A stretch of DNA of 64,000 bases from an uncultured Clostridia bacterium (GTDB taxonomy: Bacteria > Bacillota > Clostridia > Oscillospirales > Acutalibacteraceae): contig CALEJF010000006.1 in the NCBI GenBank assembly GCA_937898625.1, forward strand, positions 1-64,000, in the 5' to 3' direction. The position numbers and the translations under genes are program-made. Positions 43,904 through 51,554 of the stretch are shown here, piece by piece. Each line of letters starts with the position of its first letter. The stretch's first letter is position 1. The notes beneath the pieces were generated by a model. That model saw nothing but the letters and a program-made list of their open reading frames with translations, was not told the origin of the DNA and ran no database searches.

Positions 43904-45328
43904 TTAAATAAGGCTAAATAACAATTTGATATAACTTACTAACATTTTAAGAATTTCAATGACAAATGTAATTCCGTGCTGTCCTGCTGTTGAAACAATA
44001 CCGGTTGGCAATTCTTTATAATCCTCGTTTACTGCTTCACGGTCAGTTTTCTTGATTGCATAAGTATCAATAAGAGTCTTTTCCCCTGTTTCGTCGTCAA
44101 CCATATATGCCTTGTAAACAAAATGATTACTGTCAAGGCTTACTGTTGCAAATACACCACCATCTTTTGTATCTCTTGCAAGTGCAGCGCTTTCTAAAAT
44201 TGGTGGCATTGCTTCTTCATTCACACCGTAACGCTTTGTTCCTGCTGTTGACGGCAAGATATGAGTTGTTCCGTCGGGATTCACTGCAAAAGTTGTGCTT
44301 TCTCCATTCCAGATTTCCGTTATTGTCTGTGCAGTCTGTACTTTTTCACCCTTAACAGGCTCTGTTCTCATATACATATGGTCGTGTCCTGCAAAAACAA
44401 CATCAATTCCCAATTCGTCAATAACGGGGAGAAGAAGATTTCTCATAATAACTGTGTCAGGCTTATTTATATTCTTTCCTGCTGAATATAATGCGCGGTG
44501 CATAAGCACGATTTTCCATTGTGCATTTGAAGCATTCATATCATTTTTAAGCCAGTTGATTTGCGAAGCAGACATGGGGTACATATCATTTGAATTAAGC
44601 ACTGCAAAATGTGCATCACCCCAGTCAAAGGAGTAATAACAACCTGTTATGGTTGCACTGTCTTCAACTGCACCGATATTGAACATATTATTAAACTTGA
44701 ACCATTGAAGATTACCCTCGTGGTTACCTGCAACGGGAACAAGAGTTGTGTTCATATTCATAAATGCAAAATTTCTGAAATAACTATCCCATTCCTCGTT
44801 TGTGCAATCGTTTACAAAGTCACCAAGTCCAATTGCAAATTCATAATTAGGCATTGTATCAACCGCAACCTGTAAGACCTTTGCAGCCTGTTGGAAATTT
44901 TCTTCGTTACTTGCCTGAACATCGGCAAAAACAATGAAATTAGCTTCGTCCTTTGCTTTACTTGGAGTTGTGAAATAACCAACATCACTCCAAACACCTG
45001 TTTTACTGTCACCTACACGATATTGATACTTTGTGTTGGGTTTAAGTGTGTCAACAACTACCTTATGCACATATTTGTCCATAGCCTTGTAACTTACACC
45101 ACTAATAACATCTGCTTTTGACAAATCTGTACCAACAACTGCAACCTGCACATCAGTTCCTGCTGTTTCGTCTGTGTACCAGCAAAAGCCTCTTGATGTT
45201 GCAGAGTCACCATTGATTGTGACACTCACTCGTGATACCTCTCCTGCCATAGATGCACTTGCCATAATTGGCAAAGTCATACAAAACACAAGAAGAAGTG
45301 AAATAATTTTTACAATTGCTTTTTTCAT
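43904..45328 (-). CDS. secreted purple-acid-phosphatase-like metallophosphoesterase
   Basis: Extracellular protein of 474 residues. Residues 1-27 are a signal peptide. A fibronectin-III-like purple-acid-phosphatase N-domain occupies about 30-120. The catalytic domain has FADVQA near 138 (Asp ligand), GLGDFVND near 167, VAGNHEGN near 197, LMHRALYS near 274 and FAGHDHMYMR near 309. A hydrophobic helix ends the protein (about 450-474) and may tether it. It lies just downstream of the four-helix element and the GPH symporter gene, so phosphate-ester scavenging linked to uptake is plausible. Confidence 0.9.
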   Translation of the reverse strand: MKKAIVKIISLLLVFCMTLPIMASASMAGEVSRVSVTINGDSATSRGFCWYTDETAGTDVQVAVVGTDLSKADVISGVSYKAMDKYVHKVVVDTLKPNTKYQYRVGDSKTGVWSDVGYFTTPSKAKDEANFIVFADVQASNEENFQQAAKVLQVAVDTMPNYEFAIGLGDFVNDCTNEEWDSYFRNFAFMNMNTTLVPVAGNHEGNLQWFKFNNMFNIGAVEDSATITGCYYSFDWGDAHFAVLNSNDMYPMSASQINWLKNDMNASNAQWKIVLMHRALYSAGKNINKPDTVIMRNLLLPVIDELGIDVVFAGHDHMYMRTEPVKGEKVQTAQTITEIWNGESTTFAVNPDGTTHILPSTAGTKRYGVNEEAMPPILESAALARDTKDGGVFATVSLDSNHFVYKAYMVDDETGEKTLIDTYAIKKTDREAVNEDYKELPTGIVSTAGQHGITFVIEILKMLVSYIKLLFSLI

Positions 45329-45350
45329 AATAATTACTCCTTTATGTCAC

Positions 45351-45433
45351 GTTTCCGTAAGGAAACATATCGCATCCGTTAGGATATATCGCACTATAAG
45401 TATATCGCAAATCACGAATGTGATTTATATCGC
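45351..45433. repeat. hairpin/linker element B, left half
   Basis: Four copies of the linker ATATCGC (45367, 45386, 45402, 45427) each follow a small hairpin: GTTTCC-GTAA-GGAAAC, ATCC-GTTA-GGAT, ACT-ATA-AGT and AAATCAC-GAAT-GTGATTT. It lies just after the four-helix-bundle gene with respect to that gene's direction. The same set, with compensatory changes, occurs at 47416-47497. Confidence 0.88.
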
Positions 45434-45445
45434 CAATAACACAAA

Positions 45446-45790
45446 CTACTCTTTATTCTTCACAGTAGTAATCGATGCTATAAGTTTTCGCCTTATTGTC
45501 CCACATTTGGATTGCATAGTTTTATATGTAGTTTCATCAATTGAATTTACATTAAACAAAACCTCAAGCCAATATTCAGTTTCATAACACTCTTTTAATG
45601 CTATTTCCATTTTGTGTATGAAGTCAGCTCTGCTTTGTGCATATTTTGCTTCATGAGCATTTGCACCAATGGAAGAACAAGAGCGAAGAAGTTGATTCGT
45701 AAATACAGAACGACCTTTAATTCTATCACACATATTGGTCATATCAACTGTTACTTCAATGGATAGTTCTTTTATAGTTTTGTTTTCCAT
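45446..45790 (-). CDS. four-helix-bundle protein (23S rRNA intervening-sequence protein/Avd-like family)
   Basis: A 114-residue helical protein of the bIVP/TIGR02436 type. Family positions are clear: QLLRSCSSIGANAHEA (near 33-48), SRADFIHKMEIALKECYET (near 53-71) and YWLEVLF after it. Relatives are found in intervening sequences of 23S rRNA and as the accessory protein of diversity-generating retroelements, where the bundle forms a basic pentamer that binds nucleic acid. ATG 45790 was chosen because AAGGAGAG lies upstream; the longer frame to 45916 runs through the hairpin array. No reverse transcriptase or rRNA lies nearby. The gene is flanked on both sides by inverted arrays. Confidence 0.92.
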   Translation of the reverse strand: MENKTIKELSIEVTVDMTNMCDRIKGRSVFTNQLLRSCSSIGANAHEAKYAQSRADFIHKMEIALKECYETEYWLEVLFNVNSIDETTYKTMQSKCGTIRRKLIASITTVKNKE

Positions 45791-45804
45791 ATTCTCTCCT
45801 TTTT

Positions 45805-45912
45805 GCGATATACTCGCTCTCGCTCGTGCGATATAATCTAATTTTCCATTAGATTGCGATATTTTTGTTATCACAAAAGCGATATGAAGCAAATCATAAT
45901 ATGATTTGTTTC
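45805..45912. repeat. hairpin/linker element B, right half
   Basis: Four copies of GCGATAT (45805, 45828, 45856, 45879), the exact reverse complement of the left-half linker, alternate with hairpins: AATCTAAT/ATTAGATT, TTTTGT/ACAAAA and a terminal 12-bp stem around CAAATCAT/ATGATTTG. The unit at 45812-45827 is not self-complementary and looks decayed. This half covers the upstream region of the four-helix-bundle gene. Confidence 0.88.
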
Positions 45913-45932
45913 GCAAAATCGTACAACAGATT

Positions 45933-47390
45933 CTACTCCTTTATGTCATACTTCTTTGAAAGTCTGCTCATAGCTTCTTCCCTTGTAATTTTGCCTGTGT
46001 TACAATCAGTCATTACCTGTACATCCTTATCCTTCAAATCATAGAACAACCAGATAATAAATGCAATTGCTCCACCAATTGCAGGAATAAGCATAAAGAT
46101 TAACCAAAGCATATCCAATGCGTGTTGAGTCTGTGTAACTCCGCTTTGCTCCAACTCTTGGAATGAACTTACCTCAACAACCTTCCAACCAACTGATTTA
46201 AGACCAAGAATAAACAATCCTAAAGCACCTGAAATTGAGCTTGTAAGCTTTGCCATAAATGTCTGCACTGCAAAGGTAATTCCCTTTGCCTCTGTGCCTG
46301 TCTTGAATCGACCGTATTCAGCACAGTCAGGGGTAAACATGCACATTTCAAGAGATACAATTGCCAACGGAATTGAACGGATAGTGAAGAGAATGATGTA
46401 TACAACAACATTACCGTAACCGATTGCCCACATAACAACGCTGAGCACAACATAAGCCAACAAACAAATCTGATTTACCTTCATCTTATCATATTTACGG
46501 ATAATCTTTGGTAATAATAGTGAAACAATAAGCTGAGGTACTGTGCCGATTGCACCCACGAGTAATGAGAACAACGCACTATTGAACAGATAATATGAAA
46601 CATAAAGAGTAAATGCGTTGCCGATATTCAATGCTGCGTAAAAGAAATTGCCCAAGTAATAAATAAGCAGATACTTGTTTCTGACAAGATATGAAAGCAT
46701 TTTTCTTATAGTAAAGGTTTCTTCACTCTCGGCGTGATAACGCTCTTTAAGCTTAAATGAAGCAGGTGTCATCAATGCTAAGGCAACAACACAGACTATG
46801 ATTGATATAGTCCCGTAATTCAAACCAACCTGTTCGCTGATAAGAACAGTTGTCAGTGCAGTAGTTATACCAACACCTGCATAGGTAGCAATACTCTTGT
46901 ATGACTGAATACTGTTTCTTTCGTCAACACTCTGACTCATTGAAGTAAGTATTCCGAAAATAGGCACATCACAAAGAGTGTAAGCTGTATCCCAAAGTAT
47001 GTATGCAACAGCAAACCAAACCAACTTAACTGTTTCTGAAGTACCTGATGGTATAACGAATGTAAGTATTGTAGCAAGAGGAATAAGAATAGTAGAAACT
47101 CTTATCCAAGGCAGATATTTTTTTCCGCTTTTAAACTTGATTAAATCAAATATTGCACCGAAAAGTGTATCGTTTACCGCGTCCCACACCTTGACAATCA
47201 ATATAATTGTTGCCGACTTCATAGGGTCAATACCCAAAAACAGAAGATATGTAGTCAGACAAGCATTAAAAAGAGTGTAAATCATATTCTGTCCTGCAAA
47301 ATATGAATAATAACTTGCCCTTTCAATAGGCTCTGTTGACCATCCATTCCTGGTGGCAAAAACCTTTTTAGTTAATGAAGAATTTCCCAT
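45933..47390 (-). CDS. GPH-family (MelB-type) sugar:cation symporter
   Basis: Twelve-helix MFS transporter of 485 residues in the glycoside-pentoside-hexuronide family. The N-terminal WSTEPIERASYYSYFAGQN and KVWDAVNDTLFGAIFD (the cation/sugar-site aspartate region, near 67-82) mark the family. The later EMCMFTPDCAEYGRFKTG-type motif is near 346. The solute is unknown; the downstream secreted phosphatase suggests a phosphate-ester-derived sugar. GGAGG lies upstream of the start. Element B separates it from that phosphatase gene. Confidence 0.9.
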   Translation of the reverse strand: MGNSSLTKKVFATRNGWSTEPIERASYYSYFAGQNMIYTLFNACLTTYLLFLGIDPMKSATIILIVKVWDAVNDTLFGAIFDLIKFKSGKKYLPWIRVSTILIPLATILTFVIPSGTSETVKLVWFAVAYILWDTAYTLCDVPIFGILTSMSQSVDERNSIQSYKSIATYAGVGITTALTTVLISEQVGLNYGTISIIVCVVALALMTPASFKLKERYHAESEETFTIRKMLSYLVRNKYLLIYYLGNFFYAALNIGNAFTLYVSYYLFNSALFSLLVGAIGTVPQLIVSLLLPKIIRKYDKMKVNQICLLAYVVLSVVMWAIGYGNVVVYIILFTIRSIPLAIVSLEMCMFTPDCAEYGRFKTGTEAKGITFAVQTFMAKLTSSISGALGLFILGLKSVGWKVVEVSSFQELEQSGVTQTQHALDMLWLIFMLIPAIGGAIAFIIWLFYDLKDKDVQVMTDCNTGKITREEAMSRLSKKYDIKE

Positions 47391-47415
47391 ATATAATCCT
47401 CCTTAATCATCTTTC

Positions 47416-47497
47416 GTGCCGTAAGGCACATATCGCATCCGTCAGGATATATCGTACCACTAGGTATATCGCAAATCACGAATGTGATTTATATCGC
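47416..47497. repeat. solitary hairpin/linker half-element C
   Basis: Same series as 45351-45433: hairpins GTGCC-GTAA-GGCAC, ATCC-GTCA-GGAT, TACC-ACTA-GGTA and AAATCAC-GAAT-GTGATTT, with linkers ATATCGC at 47430, 47466 and 47491 and ATATCGT at 47449. Differences from the other copy keep the stems paired. No mirrored half with GCGATAT linkers follows. Confidence 0.86.
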
Positions 47498-47600
47498 TGA
47501 AAAACCAATGTTATTCTTTTGCCAATCATCTATTTGTTTATTTCTTTTGTTTACAAATAGCATAGTATTATTCTTGTATTTCTCGTATTCTTCCTTATAA
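47498..47600. other. AT-rich spacer between half-element C and element D
   Basis: About 100 bases without a supportable gene. On the minus strand a stretch of roughly 39 codons is open from about 47612 to a stop in the GCGATATAA at 47489-47497. It reads as a lysine/asparagine-rich peptide with no ribosome site seen. It may be a remnant of a lost element gene or chance. Confidence 0.3.
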
Positions 47601-47781
47601 ATGATTTGACGCTATGCGTCATGAATTGAAACTATGTTTCATGATTTCTCGCTTTGCTCCATGAATTGAATTGCAAAACTTAATGACCTAAGGCAATTCA
47701 TGACAGAGCCAATTCACGAGCATTTATGCTCAATTCATGCAACCATCAGGTTGCAATTCATTGTCGCGTTATTAACGCGAC
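47601..47781. repeat. hairpin/linker element D (gene-less)
   Basis: Four left linkers ATGATTT/ATGAATT (47601, 47621, 47641, 47661) alternate with GACGC-TAT-GCGTC, GAAAC-TAT-GTTTC and a decayed unit. A central stem GAATTGC/GCAATTC (47668-47699) follows. Four mirrored linkers AATTCAT/AATTCAC (47695, 47711, 47732, 47755) alternate with GAGCA-TTTA-TGCTC, GCAACC-ATCA-GGTTGC and a terminal 8-bp stem at 47763-47781. The last hairpin lies inside the 3' end of rlmD. Confidence 0.84.
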
Positions 47782-49104
47782 TGATTCTGTATGACTTGTC
47801 TTTGGAAACATATCAACCGGAGTTACCTCTACTGTTTCGTATCCCAATTCACGAAGAATTGCACAGTCCCTTGCCTGAGTCGACACATCACAAGAAACAT
47901 AAACAATTTTCTTTGGACTCATTTCCGCAACATATTCTAGAACCTCTTTGTCGCAACCTTTTCGTGGTGGGTCAAGGATTACTGCATCAGGCTCGATGTT
48001 CTGTTCTTTAAGAATTTTTACTGCATCCTTTGCATCACCACAGTAAAATTCGCAGTTTTTTATGTTGTTTCGTTTTGCGTTTTCCTTTGCATCCTCAATA
48101 GCTTCGGGGATAATCTCAACACCGATTACCTTTTTAACATCCTTTGCCATTGAAAGTCCGATTGTACCTGCACCGCAGTAAAGGTCAAGGATTGTTTCGT
48201 CCCCTTTTGCCCCCACATAGTCCAAGGCTTTTTTGTAAAGCAATTCTGCACAATCGTGGTTAACCTGATAGAAAGAAAGTGGTGAAAGTCGAATTTTCAC
48301 ATCACAAAGTATATCTTCAATATAATCCTCACCCCAAAGGGTAGTGCGGTTTTTACCGAGAATTACATTTGTTTTTTCTGTATTTTCATTGATGACAATG
48401 CTCTTGATTGCCTCAAATCTCATTAAATCGTCGCAAAGCTCGTCTGCGTATGGTAAAGTGTTTCCGTTGATTACAAGGCACACCATAATTTGTTCCGTTT
48501 TAAAGGCTTTTCTTATGTAAATGTGGCGTACAAGTCCCGTGTGATTTACAGAATCATAGGCTGTAATGCCAAATTCTCGCATCCAGTCTTTTATTGTTTC
48601 AACAATCTCTGCAAATTCTTTTGGTTGTAAAGCACAGTCGGAAGAATTTATTATTCTATGGCTTTTCTGTGCATAGAATCCTGCAACAATATCCTTTTCC
48701 ATTCCAACGGGATATTGTGCCTTGTTTCTGTATCTTTCGGTTTCACAAGTGATAATATCCTTTACTGGCACATCAATATGAGCAAGACGCTGAAAAGCAT
48801 CAACAACCTTTTGTCTTTTAAGTTGCTTTTCTGCTTCATAGGAAATATGTCGAAAAACACAACCACCGCAAGAGCGAAAATGCTCACAATCCACTTTCAC
48901 TCTGTCAGGGGATGGTTTCAAAATCTGCTTGATTATACCAATGGCATAGGTCTTTTTTGCCTTAATGATATGAGCAATAATTGTGTCGCCTTTAGCCGCA
49001 CCCGAAACGAATACAGCCTGACCATCATAATGTCCGACACCGTTACCCTCAGCAGTATAACCCTCAATATTCAGTTGTATATCCTGATTTTTCTGTAATG
49101 ACAT
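47758..49104 (-). CDS. rlmD: 23S rRNA (uracil-5-)-methyltransferase RlmD-like
   Basis: SAM-dependent RNA m5U methyltransferase, cytoplasmic. An N-terminal TRAM domain (1-60) is followed by the iron-sulfur cysteines CEHFRSCGGC (near 73-82) with a fourth Cys later. The SAM motif DLYCGAGTIGL is near 298, the DPPRKGC motif near 378 and the catalytic Cys in VYVSCDVSTQARD near 401. The length of 448 residues is usual. It may equally be RlmCD with two targets, as in Bacillus. Its last codons (SVALITRQ) form the terminal hairpin of element D. Confidence 0.93.
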   Translation of the reverse strand: MSLQKNQDIQLNIEGYTAEGNGVGHYDGQAVFVSGAAKGDTIIAHIIKAKKTYAIGIIKQILKPSPDRVKVDCEHFRSCGGCVFRHISYEAEKQLKRQKVVDAFQRLAHIDVPVKDIITCETERYRNKAQYPVGMEKDIVAGFYAQKSHRIINSSDCALQPKEFAEIVETIKDWMREFGITAYDSVNHTGLVRHIYIRKAFKTEQIMVCLVINGNTLPYADELCDDLMRFEAIKSIVINENTEKTNVILGKNRTTLWGEDYIEDILCDVKIRLSPLSFYQVNHDCAELLYKKALDYVGAKGDETILDLYCGAGTIGLSMAKDVKKVIGVEIIPEAIEDAKENAKRNNIKNCEFYCGDAKDAVKILKEQNIEPDAVILDPPRKGCDKEVLEYVAEMSPKKIVYVSCDVSTQARDCAILRELGYETVEVTPVDMFPKTSHTESVALITRQ

Positions 49105-49113
49105 ACAAACACC

Positions 49114-49686
49114 TTATAATTTTAAAATAATACCTGCCACTGCACCAAGCACTAACCAGAATGCAGGGTGTAATTTTTTGAGTTTCTTTATAAACATAAG
49201 TGCAAAAAGTACAACCGCTATTGCAATTACAGGAATTGCAAATTCGCCATTCACATAAAAAATGGGTTTGATAATTCCAAAAACTGCAAACAGAACAAGT
49301 GCTGTAACAACGGGACGAATGCCCGAAAATGCACCTTTAACATACGAGTTTTCTTTAAATGCCTTTAAGAAACCTGCAACGATAATGATGACGATAACTG
49401 ATGGCGTAACAAGTCCCAAGGTTGCAGTTATACCGCCAAAAATACCACCAACAATGCCAAATGCGGAAAGTCCTGCATTGTAACCTGCATAGGTTGCCAT
49501 ATTAACACCAATTGGTCCGGGTGTGCTTTCTGCAACTGCTACCATAACACTCAACTGGTCTTCATTAAACCAACCATAGTCACTTCGGGCCAAATCCTGT
49601 AAAAATGGAATAGTAGCAGGTCCGCCACCGACCGCAAAAAGTCCGATTTTAAAGAATTCTATAAACAAATACAAGAAGGTCATCAT
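49114..49686 (-). CDS. chromate transporter, half-subunit
   Basis: CHR-family membrane protein of 190 residues with six hydrophobic segments. The family motif FAVGGGPATIPFLQDL is near 17-32 and STPGPIGVNMATYAGY near 54-69. Short CHR proteins work as pairs; the partner overlaps by 4 bases upstream. The true ion in anaerobes may be sulfate or another oxyanion. Confidence 0.92.
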   Translation of the reverse strand: MMTFLYLFIEFFKIGLFAVGGGPATIPFLQDLARSDYGWFNEDQLSVMVAVAESTPGPIGVNMATYAGYNAGLSAFGIVGGIFGGITATLGLVTPSVIVIIIVAGFLKAFKENSYVKGAFSGIRPVVTALVLFAVFGIIKPIFYVNGEFAIPVIAIAVVLFALMFIKKLKKLHPAFWLVLGAVAGIILKL

Positions 49687-50231
49687 TTTGCTTTCGCCTC
49701 CTTGATTTTACTGTAGATAACACCAACAATACCACCAAAAATAACAAGGAGAATTGGTGTTATATCAAATACAAAACAAGCAATTAAACCTATTATGAAA
49801 AGAACAACTGAAATCACATTTACAAGACTTTTTTTAGCAAGGGTAATTACTGTATGTGAAAGCAAAGCACAAACAACAGCATTGATACCCGTAAGCGCAG
49901 ATGCAACAATTGGATAGTCCATAAAAGTCTGCAGAACAGATGCCACAATTGTAATAATTATAATTGATGGTGCTACCATTCCCAACGTTGCGAAAATGCC
50001 ACCCAGCACACCTGCCTGATAATAGCCTATAAAGGTTGCTGTGTTAACTGCAATAATTCCGGGTGTACATTGACCAACTGCATAATAATCAAGCAATTCT
50101 TGTTCCGTTGACCATTTTTTCTTTTCTACAATTTCTCGTGTTAACAGTGGCAACATTGTAAGTCCGCCACCAAAAGTAATTCCACCTATTTTTGCAAAAG
50201 TCAAAAACAAGGAAAATAATTTCTTCAACAT
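49683..50231 (-). CDS. chromate transporter, partner half-subunit
   Basis: CHR-family protein with GGITFGGGLTMLPLL near the start and QCTPGIIAVNTATFIGY near 50-66. ATG 50231 was chosen because TTGGAGA lies 6 bases upstream; the TTG at 50243 would overlap that site. It is coupled to the downstream half-subunit by a 4-base overlap. Confidence 0.92.
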   Translation of the reverse strand: MLKKLFSLFLTFAKIGGITFGGGLTMLPLLTREIVEKKKWSTEQELLDYYAVGQCTPGIIAVNTATFIGYYQAGVLGGIFATLGMVAPSIIIITIVASVLQTFMDYPIVASALTGINAVVCALLSHTVITLAKKSLVNVISVVLFIIGLIACFVFDITPILLVIFGGIVGVIYSKIKEAKAK

Positions 50232-50243
50232 AGTTTTCTCCAA

Positions 50244-50855
50244 TTATTTTTTATTATCTCCACTCCAGAAAATGAAGTCGCTGACTAAAAATGCTCTTAC
50301 GGGAGCTGCTTCTGCACCACTGATTTTAATAGGTGCTGCCGAAAGGAAATAATCTCCCTTTTTAACATTTGTCAAATCAAGATTTTCAAGCAAAGCAATA
50401 TTGTCCATTAAGAACATTCTGTGTGTTCTTCCGTCGCTACCTTCTGGCTCAACAGTCATACCGTCCGTGCCTACAAGGTAGTATCCCATCTGTGCGATGG
50501 CAGATGCAGCCGATTCGTGAAAAACAGCTTTTCCACCGCTTTTTACAAGCACTCTTTTTGTGTTTCTCGGGAAATACTCTTCAACAAATGCGCCTGTAAT
50601 CATTTCCACATTTGCCTCAACCACAACGCAGGGACCGAAAAATGCCTCATGGGGGATTTCTGTAATATCTTTTTCTCCTGCTAAAAAGTGCAAAGGGGCA
50701 TCCATATGTGTTCCGTTATGCAAACACATCTCGATTTTGCCAAGATTAAAATCATAACCGTCCTCTATTTTCTTTACCTTTTCAAGGCTTGCTACAGGGT
50801 CACCGGGAAAAACAGGACAGCTTAAAAGTTCTCTTGAGATATCAATAATTTTCAC
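50244..50855 (-). CDS. cyclase-family (kynurenine-formamidase-like) hydrolase
   Basis: Metal-dependent hydrolase of 203 residues. The family signature HNGTHMDAPLHF (near 49-60) provides the metal ligands, and SRELLSCPVFPGDP opens the protein. The start is GTG 50855 with GGGGGAG upstream; the longer frame to 50882 covers that ribosome site. Members hydrolyse formyl-kynurenine or other amides and cyclic compounds; the substrate here is unknown. It stands directly before the chromate-transporter genes. Confidence 0.87.
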   Translation of the reverse strand: MKIIDISRELLSCPVFPGDPVASLEKVKKIEDGYDFNLGKIEMCLHNGTHMDAPLHFLAGEKDITEIPHEAFFGPCVVVEANVEMITGAFVEEYFPRNTKRVLVKSGGKAVFHESAASAIAQMGYYLVGTDGMTVEPEGSDGRTHRMFLMDNIALLENLDLTNVKKGDYFLSAAPIKISGAEAAPVRAFLVSDFIFWSGDNKK

Positions 50856-50920
50856 ACAAACTCCCCCAATATGATTTATCATTTAATTTTACCACATTTT
50901 TATACTGAATTCAATATTTG

Positions 50921-50952
50921 AAAAAGAAAACAGCCCCATAAAAAGGGCTGTT
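50921..50952 (-). terminator. terminator
   Basis: On the minus strand AACAGCCC pairs with GGGCTGTT (50929-50952), followed by TTTTCTTTTTC. It lies upstream of the cyclase gene and stops transcription coming from the tRNA. Confidence 0.8.
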
Positions 50953-51010
50953 AAACTATTACTCTTTGCAAAAACCCTCTCGGGTCCAAGTCCTCTATAC
51001 ATACATTTAG

Positions 51011-51050
51011 ACAAAAAAATAGAGAAACCACAAAAAGTGATTTCTCTATT
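51011..51050 (-). terminator. terminator following a tRNA 3'-end remnant
   Basis: AATAGAGAAA at 51018-51027 pairs perfectly with TTTCTCTATT at 51041-51050; on the minus strand it is followed by TTTTTTT. It lies directly after the duplicated tRNA tail at 51049-51062. Confidence 0.8.
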
Positions 51051-51062
51051 TTGGTGCGAGAG
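51049..51062 (-). repeat. duplicate of tRNA-Leu 3' end
   Basis: TTTTGGTGCGAGAG here is identical to 51144-51157, the 3' acceptor arm with CCA of the tRNA-Leu gene on the minus strand. No full tRNA precedes it. It is probably the tail of a deleted second tRNA or a recombination scar. Confidence 0.75.
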
Positions 51063-51112
51063 TTTATGAGGAACTTGCTTTTTAGTGAAGAGTGAATAGT
51101 TAATAGTGAAAA

Positions 51113-51147
51113 AGTAAAAGCTCAAATCCCTAAAGATTTGAGCTTTT
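51113..51147 (-). terminator. terminator after tRNA-Leu
   Basis: AAAAGCTCAAATC at 51116-51128 pairs with GATTTGAGCTTTT at 51135-51147, with a T-run on the minus strand. The stem begins within the encoded CCA end. Confidence 0.88.
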
Positions 51148-51230
51148 GGTGCGAGAGACGGGACTTGAACCCGTACGGGATTACCACACGCCCCTCAAAC
51201 GTGCGCGTCTGCCGATTCCGCCACTCTCGC
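51147..51230 (-). tRNA. tRNA-Leu (anticodon GAG)
   Basis: Read on the minus strand, the acceptor arm GCGAGAG pairs with CTCTCGC, then the discriminator A and an encoded CCA. The anticodon stem CACGT/GCGTG encloses the loop TTGAGGG with anticodon GAG, reading CUC and CUU. The T arm ACGGG-TTCAAGT-CCCGT is intact. A long variable arm agrees with a class II tRNA. The length is 84 bases with CCA. Confidence 0.96.
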
Positions 51231-51317
51231 ATATCGGTCGTTCTCTCGAACGCAAGAGACATTATAGCAAAGGAAGTCGACAGTGTCAAGCATTTTTTTC
51301 AATTTTTTAAAAATATT

Positions 51318-51542
51318 TTAAATCAAACTTTCCTTGGAGTGGTTTATGGGTTTTACTGTTGGTTTTTTTGCTTTTTTTGGTAAGCCCTGTGCGATTGTAG
51401 GAAACTCGTTATCAATATCATTTGTGGGTTGAATTTCATAAGTTCCGTATTTGTTTACCATTTCCCAAGGGTTTTCAGGGTTGTCAGGAATATTGGTTAC
51501 ATTTTCTTCCAAATGGTTTATATAATTTTTCTCTTTTTTCAT
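51318..51542 (-). CDS. small hypothetical protein
   Basis: A 74-residue hydrophilic protein rich in Pro, Asn, Lys and Glu, with NPWEMVNKYGTYEIQPTND near the middle and FPTIAQGLPK after it. It has no signal peptide or membrane helix. GGTGA lies six bases upstream of ATG 51542; a start at 51554 is also open. No function is recognised. The lack of low-complexity or hairpin DNA in this stretch, unlike its flanks, favours a real gene. Confidence 0.6.
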   Translation of the reverse strand: MKKEKNYINHLEENVTNIPDNPENPWEMVNKYGTYEIQPTNDIDNEFPTIAQGLPKKAKKPTVKPINHSKESLI

Positions 51543-51554
51543 TTCAATCACCAT

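Noticed and set aside
45351..45912. Diversity-generating retroelement (the bundle protein resembles Avd)
   Set aside because: No reverse transcriptase, template repeat or variable C-type-lectin target gene is present in the window.
45351..45912. 23S rRNA intervening sequence
   Set aside because: No rRNA sequence flanks the gene; both neighbours are protein-coding.
45791..45916. Upstream extension of the four-helix-bundle protein
   Set aside because: The extra residues are encoded by the hairpin array, and a good ribosome site precedes the internal ATG at 45790.
45351..47781. CRISPR arrays
   Set aside because: The conserved parts are only 7-9 bases, the intervals are themselves palindromes, the orientation flips halfway, and there are no cas genes.
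50889..51125. 78-codon open frame on the minus strand near tRNA-Leu
   Set aside because: It spans two terminators and the duplicated tRNA tail, and its start lies in the tRNA terminator.
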